Assembly: GCA_018873225.1 (NCBI GenBank)
Contig: JAEILZ010000003.1
Location: forward strand, 2,852,001 to 2,916,000
DNA length: 64,000 bases
DNA from: [Phialemoniopsis] sp. UDSM-2020
Lineage: Eukaryota > Ascomycota > Sordariomycetes > Thyridiales > Thyridiaceae
Direction: 5' to 3'
Each line of letters begins with the position of its first letter. The first letter of the stretch is position 1. Under the pieces are notes generated by a model, which was not told where the DNA came from, searched no databases, and saw nothing but the letters and a program-made list of their open reading frames with translations. This document shows positions 47,458 through 57,595 of the stretch, one piece after another. The translations under genes were made by a program, and so were the position numbers.

Positions 47458-50400
47458 ATGGCGGCCAGTCACTATAGATCGCGGACTCACAGCAGTGCAG
47501 AGACGTCCAAGCCGCAACCGGCCGACCCTCCGCAGCGCCGGTCTGCACCCCGAACCAACTCAGCCTCCGCAACACCGACTCTTTCAACCTTCCCCAGAGT
47601 GCCGACGGCGACTCGCTCTCACTCCTCCCAGCAGCTTCAGCAACAGCAACAGCCGCAGCCTCGCCAGCTCCAATTGCAACAGCACCACTCCCATTCGCAC
47701 CCGTCTCCAACCCAACACTCCCCCGCCTCTTCCGAAGGGACCTTTCTCCTTCCCGACGACCCTCCGTCCCGCAACGTGCGAGATTCTTTCGCTTCCATTG
47801 TAGACGACCCGTTCTTCCAACGCTTCCAGGAAGACGGCACTGTGGATGCTATTGCCCACGGAACTCCCTCAGAACCCAACGACTCCCGCGATGAGCCCTC
47901 GTCTAGTGTCGCTGAAGCTTGGCCGCCGCCCAGGAGGGAATCACTAATTATCTCGCCTACGTCTAGTGTGGTACGTACAGCAGACCCCCGAGCTTACGGC
48001 TTCTCAGGAGGCGGTACACTTGTCTTGGTCACAGTTCAGCCTAGCTAGCGGGAAAGCTGACTATTCTATCAAATCAGTCCAGTGCTACACCCAAGATGGA
48101 CACCATCAATATCGCCGTGATAGGCGCGGATGGGGTTGGCAAGTCAGCATTCATTCAGCGGGCCCTGCGCCTTCCCCGGCCTCCAACGACAAATGTGACG
48201 GGTATGCGAATCGAGGTGGAGGGTGCACCGTGTATCGTCAGCCTCATCGAGCTGGATCTCGAGCACTTTGACTTCGACCCCACACAGAAGGTGAGGTGGC
48301 CGAAGCAGATTAATGGCCACATGGTGCCCGTCATGGATGGTGCTTTGATTTTATACGACGTGATGAATAGAGAGAGCATCAAAGAGTTGCCGGCAACTCT
48401 ATGTGAGTTTCTGTGCATCTCTGCAACTGGAGTGAAACGGTACTAACTACAGTAGCTGCTCTTGGAAACTCGGGCCTACCCACCATCCTCGTGGCTACAA
48501 AATGTGACAACCCAGAGAATTCTCGCCAGCTCAATACTGAGGGCATAGCCACCGCCTTTCCATCCGTTGTCTCTGATTTCAAGACGTCTTCGAATGTGCC
48601 AGGGAGCAATCGGGAGTGTCTGCAGGCCATTATTCGGGCAGCTGTGTCCAACAGACGCGGTAAGTGTGCCTGTGATCCCATCGTGACCTGGCGATGCCTG
48701 CTTTGGAGGGGCAGTGCTTGGCCCCTTGTTGAAACATTTGCCACGACCCGCTTTGCTAGGTGGATTACCTTCTAACAATAGAGCAGGGGGAGACCGTTCC
48801 GAGGCGGGATCAACTTCTAGAAGACGCGCCGCGTCTTCGGCGGCTCACCTCGACACTCCTCAGGACATCGCCAATGGCCGTGCAATCACCGACAACACCA
48901 AACACAGCAGGGCGAGCTCCGACCTCTCACTTTTGAAAGGATTCCCATCCGTCCCAGGTGACCGAGAGTCATATTATCGGTCACAGAACTCTCGGTCGCC
49001 CAGGTCTGAGATGCCCAACACACCCCAGCTCACTATGTCGAGCTTTGGAACCGAAATGACTGATGAAAATACGACTCACTCGGTCTCGGGCATGCTGCGG
49101 GCGCCCGGCGGGGTCCGCCTCGACTCTGGCCAAGACGCATCATTCTTGGATGTAGAAGAGTCCGATGCCGAGTCATATCGGTATTCAGATGACATCCCCA
49201 TACTTCAAAGGAACGACGAAGCTTTTGATAAGCCGGCCAAGATGACCGGCGTCACTTTCGATGAATTAGTAGATCGGCTTCTCGCACCAAGGATGACGAA
49301 AGCAGATGCCAATTTTGCGGAAGTATTCCTCTGCCTATATCGCAAATTCGCTGCCCCCAGTGAGCTCTTCTCTGCGATCCTATCGCGTCTTAATAACGCA
49401 AAGGATGAGGCGGGCACACCTTACCTACTCAAAACTACGACACAACTTCGTATTATCGAGGCTGTTGCAAGATGGGTCGCTGCCTATCCTGGGGACTTTG
49501 CTCGCCCAGCCACCCGGCGAAGGCTCGAGGAGTTGATCAATCACCTCTCTACGGAACCTGTCTTTGCTCTGGCGGCGACTGAAATGCGATTGCAGGTCGA
49601 CCAGAACGTTGTCGAAGACGATGACACTGGCTGGGCCAATTCAGACGAGACCAAGCATGACTCTGGGCACTTCACTGACGTGCTTAACGAGGCGCACCGA
49701 GGTTCAGAGATTAGCGAAAGCATGAAGTCTCTCCATATGCAAGAGACGAGGTCATCAGACTACCGCCCATCCCTCGCTTCGGATCTGGCAAGCATGGAGC
49801 TCGAAAGCGGGGGACACACCGCTCGCTTCGAATATCACACATTAGAGGACTATGAACGAGAGGCGGCGACTATGGTACCAACCGCCACGCTCCCGCTCAA
49901 CAAGATACGCTACCATATCTTTATGGATCTCGATGCCGATGATGTTGCGGACGAAATCACTCGTATTGACTGGGTCATGTTTTCCTCCATCCGCATCCGA
50001 GATTTCGTTCGTCACGTCAGTCTCTCCCTCGAGGAGAAGGAAAGGTGCAAGTCGCTCAAGAACGTGAACCGCATGATTTCTCACTTCAACCATGTGGCCA
50101 AGTGGGTTTCGAACATGGTCCTTATTCGAGACAAGGCGAAGCACCGAGCACCGTGTCTCCAGAAGTTCATGTTGATAGCGCTTAGGCTCCGTCAGCTGAA
50201 CAACTACAACGGTCTCGCCGCTGTCCTCGCCGGAATCAACGGCACCGCTGTTCACCGCCTCGCTCAGACCCGGGCTCTCGTGGACCAGGATGTGCAGAAA
50301 CGCTTTGCCAGGTTGGGACTGCTCATGGGCACCCAAAAGTCTCACTTCGCCTATCGTCTAGCTTGGGAGAACTCGCCTCTACCGCGTATTCCATTCATTC

Positions 50401-50764
50401 CCCTGCACCGTCGTGACCTTGTCTCGGCTGAGGAAGGCAGCCGCACGTTTGTCGGGCCGCAAGGAGACCGTATCAATTGGAAAAAGTTCGAGGTCTTGGG
50501 CGAGGTCATTCTGCCCATCATGAAGAGTCAAGGCACCGCCTATCCGAACCTGAAAAGACACAACCTATCCCGTGAACTCATCCTCGACTGCCGGATGCCC
50601 ACGGATGAAGAGGTAAGTCGTCTTTGGTCTATCGTTGTCACCAAAGCCACAATCAGCCTACTAACTTTGACACCCAGGAAATCTATCAGAGAAGTATTCA
50701 GGTCGAACCAACAGGTGCTCCAGCCGAGTCGAGTAGGAAGAAATTCCCCTGGTTACCCAAATAA
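47458..50764 (+). CDS. RasGEF with N-terminal Ras-like G domain (G domain-REM-CDC25)
   Basis: This should be an exchange factor that loads GTP on a Ras-family GTPase. Exons are 47458-47970, 48078-48402, 48453-48659, 48787-50612 and 50678-50764; all introns are GT-AG and phases agree; 985 residues. Residues 1-170 are disordered, Ser/Pro/Gln/His-rich. Residues about 177-345 form a small-GTPase fold: P-loop GADGVGKS (187-194), …MDGALILYDVMNRESIKEL…, and the base-recognition motif TKCD (about 296-299). The expected DxxG of switch II is absent (LIELDLEHFDF is there instead). The RasGEF N-terminal (REM) domain runs from about 501 (GVTFDELVDRLL), and the CDC25 catalytic domain from about 716 to 955 (LPLNKIRYHIF…, FNHVAKWVSNMVL…, LNNYNGLAAVLAGINGTAVHRL). 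The short last exon ends KKFPWLPK. The REM and CDC25 assignment is secure; GTPase activity of the G domain is doubtful. Confidence 0.92.
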
Positions 50765-51303
50765 AGATACAACGACACACCACAAAGACACTATGCACAG
50801 CGCAGGACTTTTTTTCTTTTTTATCATGATGATGGGGCGTTGACTTTGATTTTATTTCCACACAATGCTCCTGGTTTACGCAATTTTTGCCCGTATGGCG
50901 AAGGGAAGGACTGGCTCCCTACGCGTTGCTTGGTTGCTTTGACAGATATGAACCCTTTTTCATGATACCTGGAGCTCGGCAAGAAGCTCGCAACATTTCC
51001 CAAGACCACGCTAGAGCGATCTTAGAAACAATCCTTAATGAGAAGAAACGCAGACATTAGACATGTTGAAGTCTAGCTTCACCAAACTCGAAGGTTTCTT
51101 GTAGCTTCTTAGCCTGGAGATACGGTGTTGGTTCCGACTGACACCTTCCTCTTCGTCACGTCGCTGCAGGCATGGCAGGTGCGATTCCCACTGTACCGAA
51201 CACCTAGACTTACCCTGCCTCCCAGTGCCATAATCTTGCTTTCTTCCAGAAAGAAAGCCTATTTCCCTACTTTTAAACCAATTCCAATGTTTCGAGGCTG
51301 ACG
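50765..51303. other. Intergenic spacer, 539 bp
   Basis: Tandem spacer between the RasGEF stop and the next ATG. AATAAA at 50760-50765 overlaps the RasGEF stop codon. No gene was seen. Confidence 0.5.
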
Positions 51304-53137
51304 ATGGCTGACCAAAAACTACTTTCTTTTGAGCTGGGCACTTTGGCGTTGTCTACCAGGGATTCCGTGCATTCGTTAAGCGTGTCTAGCACTGTTTCAC
51401 TGCTCGTTCCGACCTCTTTCAAAGACGAAATTTCCATCGATGATCTCGCTCGTATGGTCAAGACAGGCGCATTGTGGATAAGCCGAGCCGCGTCATGCCG
51501 GCTCGATATCAGAGCAGTCGTCAACCGGAGGACACTGAGTGCCAATAGTGACGGCGCTGTCTCATTATCACGTCTTGAGGAAGGCGTGCAGGATTCCATG
51601 GTCTGTTGCAACCGATCAAAGAACATGGTTCAGAGATGGAGTAGAAGGAATCTGACTTATAACACAGGTTTGGGCCGAGATGGGCCTGGAACTGAGGAAG
51701 GACACAAGGAATTCACCCACCAACCAGTCTCCCAGACCGCAGCTCAGTTTCGCAGTCGACCATCCAGCCCTGACCAACGGACTGGTAACGCCTCCAGGGA
51801 TTCCTTGTGTCAAACTGCAGGCCGTGTATTGCTGTTTTCAGTTCCGCGGTGCGAAGCTTGGGAAGAGGCAACGAGCCATCAACACTCGGAAGAACTGCAA
51901 AGATCCAGTCAAAATCGCAGAAGAAGTCGATAACAACATAGGCTCTGCCGATATCAGGTGGAAGGTCACTATACTCGTGAAGGCAGCCCTGTATTCGATA
52001 GTCGGCGTTGCGCGTAGGACGGTGGGCGTGCGCGTTTTGGACAAGCCTACTGGGCCATCGTTGCTTGGCCTTGCGCCAGCTGTCTGGAATTTCCACTATC
52101 TCAAAGTCAGTACGAGAGACCCGATATTGTTCAAAGTCCGTATATCTGACTTGAGACAGTCTATCGCTTCGAGAGCCGAACTCATACCCGTCATTGCTTC
52201 AAGCCTCGCCTATTTTGACAATGCCCAAACACCTCTCCTTCGCCACAAGGTTGAGCGGCTCCTAGAAAGCTCAAATTCACAAGATAATTCCGAAGACCAC
52301 CAACCAGCTTCTTCAGAGCACCTCCTTGAAGTTATCGAAAAGCAGCTGTGGAAATCGCTTCTCACAAATATCTCGTTCACTAAGTGGCCAGGCTTGAAAC
52401 GACCTTCAGCCACGGCTGGTCACCGCAAGGATGATGAGTCGCAGAACGATATTTTTATCCAAGAACCGGAAGAGTGGCACAATGGATTCCTGGAAACTAC
52501 TGACAGTATCCAACTTGAAGACGCAAACCATGAAGATCTGTGTCCGGATGGCTTGTTCATGGCACGGTCAAGCAACCCATCCCAACTAGACCGGAGCGAA
52601 AGGTTGTCAAACATCAACAACAACAACCACGGAGGAACTGGAGATGCCGCGTTCTCAGATGACATTTATGTCGACGAATTGGAAGTGGATAGTCAGACTT
52701 GGCCTCTTCCTTATACCGGAATCAATGAAGACTACCGAGTGCCTCAGTCAAGATCGACGAGGGCGACTTCTCCATGGGAGTCTACGGAGATTTTGCCTGG
52801 GCTCTATATCGATTCGCGATACGAAGTAGATAATGCCAACGATTGTTTGGAACTCCCTTCGCTCGATACTGATGGTATGGTCATTCACAGCAGTGAGTCC
52901 ATCGAGGACGGGGAATTTGATGACTCCGCAGAGGGGATTTACATTGACGACGACACCATGGACGGCGAGATTCTAAATGAAAGCTGCATCGACCAGGCCT
53001 TGATTCATGACGACTACATGTACTTCGGCCCAGGCACAATAAGGCCTGGCGATTGGTTTGAAGGGATATACCATGAGGGTCATCAAGGTCAACAAACGAG
53101 CCTGCCGCCAAAGGTCACGGAGCCGCCCGACTTCTAG
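51304..53137 (+). CDS. Uncharacterised protein with acidic C-terminal half (588 aa)
   Basis: I do not recognise this protein. I propose exons 51304-51600 and 51668-53137 with intron 51601-51667 (GTCTGT…CACAG, CTGAC branch-like site at 51652). The first frame (MADQKLLSFELGTLALSTRDSVHSL… LARMVKTGALWISRAASCRLDIRAVVN) joins in phase to VWAEMGLELRKDT… The 5' splice site GTCTGT is unusual, so the join is uncertain, but the second frame has a stop just before its acceptor, which requires an intron. Residues about 150-290 look folded (IRWKVTILVKAALYSIVGVARRTVGVRVLDKP; LKVSTRDPILFKVRISDLRQSIASRAEL). The C-terminal 250 residues are rich in Asp/Glu and probably disordered. No domain, signal peptide or membrane segment was seen. 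Confidence 0.65.
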
Positions 53138-53593
53138 GGACATGACTGCGAGGACAATGCAAGGTGCTGATAAACATATCCATGTGTCGCAACCGTTGCG
53201 TGGGCGTAGAAAGAAGTCAACGCTGTTATCTATGATCAACTATACACCTGAAAAGACCAAATATATGAATGGGAAATAGAGCGAATATGTGGACTTTCAA
53301 GCATAACCGCCTCGAAGAGCCTTTCGTTGTACGATCGATCTCCCTCACCCAAGCAACCGCCAAAGCTTGAGATACATGTCTGATGATCTGCCTCTAGACT
53401 GCACCTTGTCCCCGGGACGCAGGCTGCAAGTTTTCAAATACATCAGCCCCCACCAACTCGTAATCCACCCCGATGCGTGAGAGCTTGCCCGCCTATCTTG
53501 TGACGAACATCGAGGCACTCAAAGACGAATGCATGATGAGCAAATAGGGCGAGAACCGCAGCTCTGGCGCAGGGTCCAGCAACGAAACCTGCT
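53138..53593. other. Convergent intergenic spacer, 456 bp
   Basis: It holds the 3' ends of the uncharacterised acidic protein gene and the small membrane protein gene. No feature was recognised. Confidence 0.5.
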
Positions 53594-53827
53594 TCATTTC
53601 TTGGCTGGTGGACCTCCCTTGCCAGGGCCTCCTTTGCCCTTGGCATCCTTCTTCTTCTTCTGCTCGGGCTTCATGGTCGCAAAATGTATGTACCAGATGA
53701 GCAGGCACTGGAGAATAATGGCGACAAGGACGACGAGGAGGATGGTGAAGAGATATGGTTGATCGTTGAGAACAGCGACGGCCTGAGGTGTAGCGCCAAT
53801 CTTGGCGAACCAGTCGAATTGGCCCAT
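53594..53827 (-). CDS. Small single-pass membrane protein (77 aa), uncharacterised
   Basis: A single-exon frame with an ATG start and strongly non-random layout. It has a polar N-terminus (MGQFDWFAKIGATPQAVAVLNDQPY), one hydrophobic segment at about 26-49 (LFTILLVVLVAIILQCLLIWYIHF), then a Lys/Gly/Pro tail (KPEQKKKKDAKGKGGPGKGGPPAKK). The positive-inside rule puts the basic tail in the cytosol, so it would be an N-out single-pass protein, plausibly of the ER or plasma membrane. The family is not one I can name. The sharp hydrophobic/basic architecture makes a chance frame unlikely. Confidence 0.72.
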   Translation of the reverse strand: MGQFDWFAKIGATPQAVAVLNDQPYLFTILLVVLVAIILQCLLIWYIHFATMKPEQKKKKDAKGKGGPGKGGPPAKK

Positions 53828-54604
53828 CTTTGGAATGATCTATGAATTGAATATGTGGCGATGCGTTGTAGCGAATGGCAGCAGATGAGAGACGTCCCCG
53901 ACGTTGACGATTTGCGGCTTATGAGAGCGAGTCTCGGGTATCAAGGGATTAGGAGGCCGCAAGGACCGGTAAAGAAAGTATATCTGAATACGGGAGACGA
54001 GCCAGCTCCGTTTCGGTATTTCAAGGCAAGATTGACGAAAAGAAAAGGATTGACGCAAATCAACAGAGCACTCAGCGCGGAACAGAATAAGGAAGAAAAT
54101 GGGAAGAGTCGAGAGGTTCAAGCTGGCGGCAACAATAAGGCGGCGTTCGAAACCACAAGCGTCACAAGCAGGGAAACGAAAGTCTCTTAACGAAATTGCT
54201 AGGCGAGATGTGGAATGGACATGAGACAGCGGCCTACCTCCTGAGGAGCATGGTTGTACAGTCACTGGGATGCAGTATCACGAATGGTAACGGGGTCTGT
54301 CGAGACCCCTGATCTGGTCGTTTCAGAGTTGCGACAGGAGTTCAATGAATGAGTCCAGTCAAATGAGAGAAAAGACCAGGCTTGACTGGATTGGAGACTG
54401 ATTGAAGTGGGTCTCACATTGATGCTTCAGCACACGCGCGACAATCTTCCGAGCTCCGACCACTACCAAAAATTTCGGCCTAGCAATTGAACCCACCGGC
54501 ATCAACCATTCATCTGTACACGAGCTCTCAAAGAGTCGGCGCAACACCACCCAATTCCTGCCATTGGGGTCCAGTGTCATATCGCGCAGAGCTCCCAGGC
54601 AGCA
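53828..54604. other. Divergent intergenic region, 777 bp
   Basis: It holds the promoters of the small membrane protein (minus) and uS5m (plus). A 111-codon plus-strand frame at 53855-54190 was judged random. No specific site was assigned. Confidence 0.5.
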
Positions 54605-55971
54605 ATGAGTGCCGCAAGACCAGCCGCGAGGAGGTTACTCTCCCGGCTGCCGGCCTCTGCTCCCACCCGGCCGGCCTCGACACCCTCCGCCGTCGCCCCC
54701 TGCCGCCAGTCATGCAACTTCCAAAGCTCGGCACAGCTCTCCGCCCGTAGGCGGCCGCGCTTCCAGAATGTCAGGGCCTCCGAGATGGGCCTCGTGACCC
54801 CCGAGGCCGTCGACAAGTTCACCCAGCAGAACTTCCCCGGCTACACCCCCGAGGAGAAGGAGATCCTGAGCAGGAAGTACACAAAGGAGCAGATGGCCGC
54901 CCTCGAGGCCGGCGAGGCCGCCATCAACCCCGAGGACCTGACGATACAGGGTCGTCTGCGCACCGACGGCCACCGCTTCCGCTACCTCGACGACTTTGCC
55001 ACCGTCCAGCCCATCGTCGACAAGCGGATCAAGAGCAAGGCCCCCGCCGACCCCAATGCCAAGTTCATGTCGCCCGACGAGTTTGCCGACGACTTTGTCC
55101 AATGGCTCGAGTCCTTCATCCCCAAGGACGTCAACATCGACAACCTCTCGGAGGAGCAGCTCAAGGAGATCGTCGACAAGCACGCCCCCGGTGACCTCGA
55201 CTCGCTCAAGTTCTGGCTCGACCGGCCGCCTGTCACGGGCACCGGCGAGACTGGCAACACGGCCATGGCGCCCGCGCTCGCCAAGGGCGTCCCCGGTGTC
55301 GCTGGCAAGTACAAGAGGCAGACAGACCCCGAGGACGAGGGCCTGGACGAGACGGGCGTCTACCAAGACGTCAAGAAGCACATGGGTCTGCGCGTCCGCG
55401 ACATCCTCCAACTGTCGACGAGGATCCTCGTCACTCGCTCCGTCTCCAACCAGACCCGCCTCGGAAAGATTCGCAGTGCCTCCGTGCTGGCCATTGCCGG
55501 CAATGGAAACGGTCGCCTCGGTCTCGGCTCTGCCAAGTCGACCGAGCCCAGCACGGCCATGCTGAAGGCCAGGCTACAGGCCTTGCGCAACATGAAGCCA
55601 ATCCCCAGGTATGAAAACAGGACTATCTACGGCAACGTGCAGAAGAAGGTGTCTGGCACTGTTGTACAGCTGTCTTCTCGCCCACCAGGTATGTACTTTT
55701 GGCCCGGTCCTCGATCTTGAAGTCCCCGTCTTGCTAACTTGTCTCTCTAGGATTCGGTCTGCGTGTGCCGCACAGGATATTCGAGATGTGCCGGGCCGCT
55801 GGCATCCAGGACATTGCCGCGCGCATCCCGCGCTCCAGGTCCCCCATGAACACCGTCAAGGCGGCGTACGAGGCCCTGCTGGACCAACCGGACCCGGAGG
55901 AGATTGCCATTGGAAGGGGCAAGAAGCTCGTCGATGTGAGAAAGGTGTACTATGGCGGCGCTGTATACTAG
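54605..55971 (+). CDS. Mitochondrial small ribosomal subunit protein uS5m
   Basis: Component of the mitochondrial 37S/small subunit. Exons 54605-55688 and 55751-55971; intron 55689-55750 (GTATGT…TCTAG) gives …SSRPPG/FGLRVPHRIFEMCRAAG; 434 residues. The N-terminus (MSAARPAARRLLSRLPASAPTRP) is a typical Arg/Ser/Ala mitochondrial presequence. A fungal-specific acidic extension fills about 55-245. The S5 RNA-binding domain is at about 265-330 (RILVTRSVSNQTRLGKIRSASVLAIAGNGNGRLGLG), and the C-terminal S5 domain (SRSPMNTVKAAYEALL) at about 350-425. GC content and C/G-ending codon use are high. A Puf-type site occurs 45 nt after the stop. Confidence 0.93.
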
Positions 55972-56015
55972 ACAAGAGCGGGTGGGGATCGATCGGAAAG
56001 AGAAAAAGTAGACAC

Positions 56016-56024
56016 TGTACAATA
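56016..56024 (+). promoter_or_regulatory. Puf4-type site TGTACAATA in the uS5m 3' UTR
   Basis: It lies 45 nt after the uS5m stop and 40 nt before an AATAAA, so it is probably within the mature 3' UTR. It is identical to the 9-mer after the Pumilio gene of this window. Confidence 0.5.
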
Positions 56025-56063
56025 CTGCTGCTACGATAGCCAACTCTTTTTGTGTAGAAACAT

Positions 56064-56069
56064 AATAAA
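56064..56069 (+). terminator. Poly(A) signal of uS5m
   Basis: AATAAA 93 nt after the stop codon, followed by a T/G-rich stretch (TTTGTATC). The position fits fungal 3'-end formation; the cleavage site is not visible. Confidence 0.45.
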
Positions 56070-56384
56070 TTTGTATCATTGACAGCATATCCGTTTGAAT
56101 CTCTCGTGGTGGGCATCATTTGGTCCGTTACCTCCTCATGGTCTATCGGATACGTCTCTGCTGTGCCCGCAGAACATTGGGTATCATCATATAACTCTGC
56201 ACTCTCTCCCCTCGACCTTAAACACCGCCGTAAAGTGGCACACCGCAGTCAGTCCTCGCCGTCCTCTCGTGCTGGCAACCGTGGCTCCCGTGTCCCGGCA
56301 ACCCGCTCGCCATGACAAGCGTCTCCATGTCCATGATAAAAACCGCCCCTCCTACTCCTCCGGCAAAAAGCAGCAGCGCGCCCA

Positions 56385-56773
56385 CTAGCGGTTCTCCTGG
56401 TCGCCCCAGTCAATCTGCTGCTGCAGCACGATGCTGTACACGCTGGCCTTGAGCAGCGTGAACACAAGGCTCGTCTTGCGTTCCAGCTCCCGCAGGCCGT
56501 CGAGCGTCGCCGTCGTCGGCGCGCCCGCCAGGCCGTCGAGCACCGAAGCTAGCTGTGCACGGGCGAGGGTTTTCCACAGGTCAGTCATTGAAATCTCCTC
56601 GGCTTGGGTCTTGTATATGCGACTTGTGTCATCCCTGGGAAGGGGGAGGCAAACTTGCTCACCTTGCTCATGTTGTCGGCCAGGCGCTCGTACTCGTCCA
56701 GCACCTCTTGCTCCAGAGGGGAGAGCTCCGGCGGGGAGAGGAGCGGATTTTGCGTTGCCGTTGCTTGGTCCAT
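56385..56773 (-). CDS. DAD3: DASH complex subunit Dad3
   Basis: Small subunit of the DASH/Dam1 ring, which couples kinetochores to spindle microtubules in fungi. Exons 56773-56663 and 56552-56385; intron 56553-56662 (GTGAGC…CACAG) joins …ERLADNMSK/LASVLDGLAG…; 92 residues, normal for the family. Diagnostic segments are LSPLEQEVLDEYERLADNMSKL and LDGLRELERKTSLVFTLLKASVYSIVLQQQIDW. The whole protein is helical. Frames reading through the intron on the minus strand are not the product. The Dad3 identity rests on the ERKTSLVFTLLKASVYSIVLQQ block. Confidence 0.93.
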
Positions 56774-57595
56774 TGTAAATCGTCTCTCTTTGCTCTGTCC
56801 TGTATCGTAAAGCAGGAAGAATCGTTCGCGGAGACCTTGCTGCTTGTAAATTTGGGTCGAGGACAATGAAGCGGGGAGGTTGATCTACGCGTGGGGTCCG
56901 GCCTGACACGACGTGTGGACGCCCGCTAATACATGAATTTGGAGTAGAGTGCTTGATCGTCTGGCCAAATTTCCAACCCATCCCCCTCCATTCACTCCAT
57001 TCACTTTGTTATAAGTTGTCTGTCCACACCTACTTTTATCGCAACTGCTGCAATCAGAAGTGATGCTATTCTCTCTGCACATAGGCAAGACTGGCAGCTC
57101 ACATATAGGCGGGCATACGGGAGCGAACATACGTACAGCGTAAGCATGATATGTGCAATTGGTAGAAACCGGCTGAGAAAGTACAAATACTGCTATCTTG
57201 TTTCCCCAAAATATCGGCATTGCCCTTCCAAGAAAAACGCCGCTATCCGCAATAACGCCTTGGAATGATCAACTTGAATATGTGATGTGTCGTGAACAAC
57301 GAGCCATGTCCATACCATGTCGGTATGTCGTTCTCTTTCTTTCCTCTTCCTCTTCCTCTTTGCCACATCTCTCGTCTTAAATGAGTGAACGTAGTGGAAA
57401 TCTCGATATGTAAATGCAGCTCCTTCTCTTCATCATGACGCTCAACTCTTTCGTAACGCACTCTGGAAGGCCGACCACTGTCGCCCAACCTCAACAGCCA
57501 GACATCCCAGAGACTCGACTCTCTTTGCGGACGGGCTCCAGCTCTACCCTGAGCTGCCTCCTCCCTCGATAAATCGCATCGCTTGAACGTGAGAA
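56774..57595. other. Intergenic region between Dad3 and NRC-2-like kinase, 822 bp
   Basis: Tandem minus-strand spacer holding the Dad3 promoter and the kinase 3' UTR. Only short overlapping frames were seen. Confidence 0.5.

Larger units (their letters stand above)
55972..56384. other. Convergent intergenic spacer, uS5m/Dad3 3' ends
   Basis: A 413-bp spacer. On the plus strand it holds TGTACAATA at 56016-56024 and AATAAA at 56064-56069, consistent with the uS5m 3' UTR and poly(A) signal. Confidence 0.55.

Noticed and set aside
54710..55411. 233-codon minus-strand frame rich in Leu/Val/Gly
   Set aside because: It is antisense to the GC-rich uS5m coding region, a common artefact at high third-position GC.
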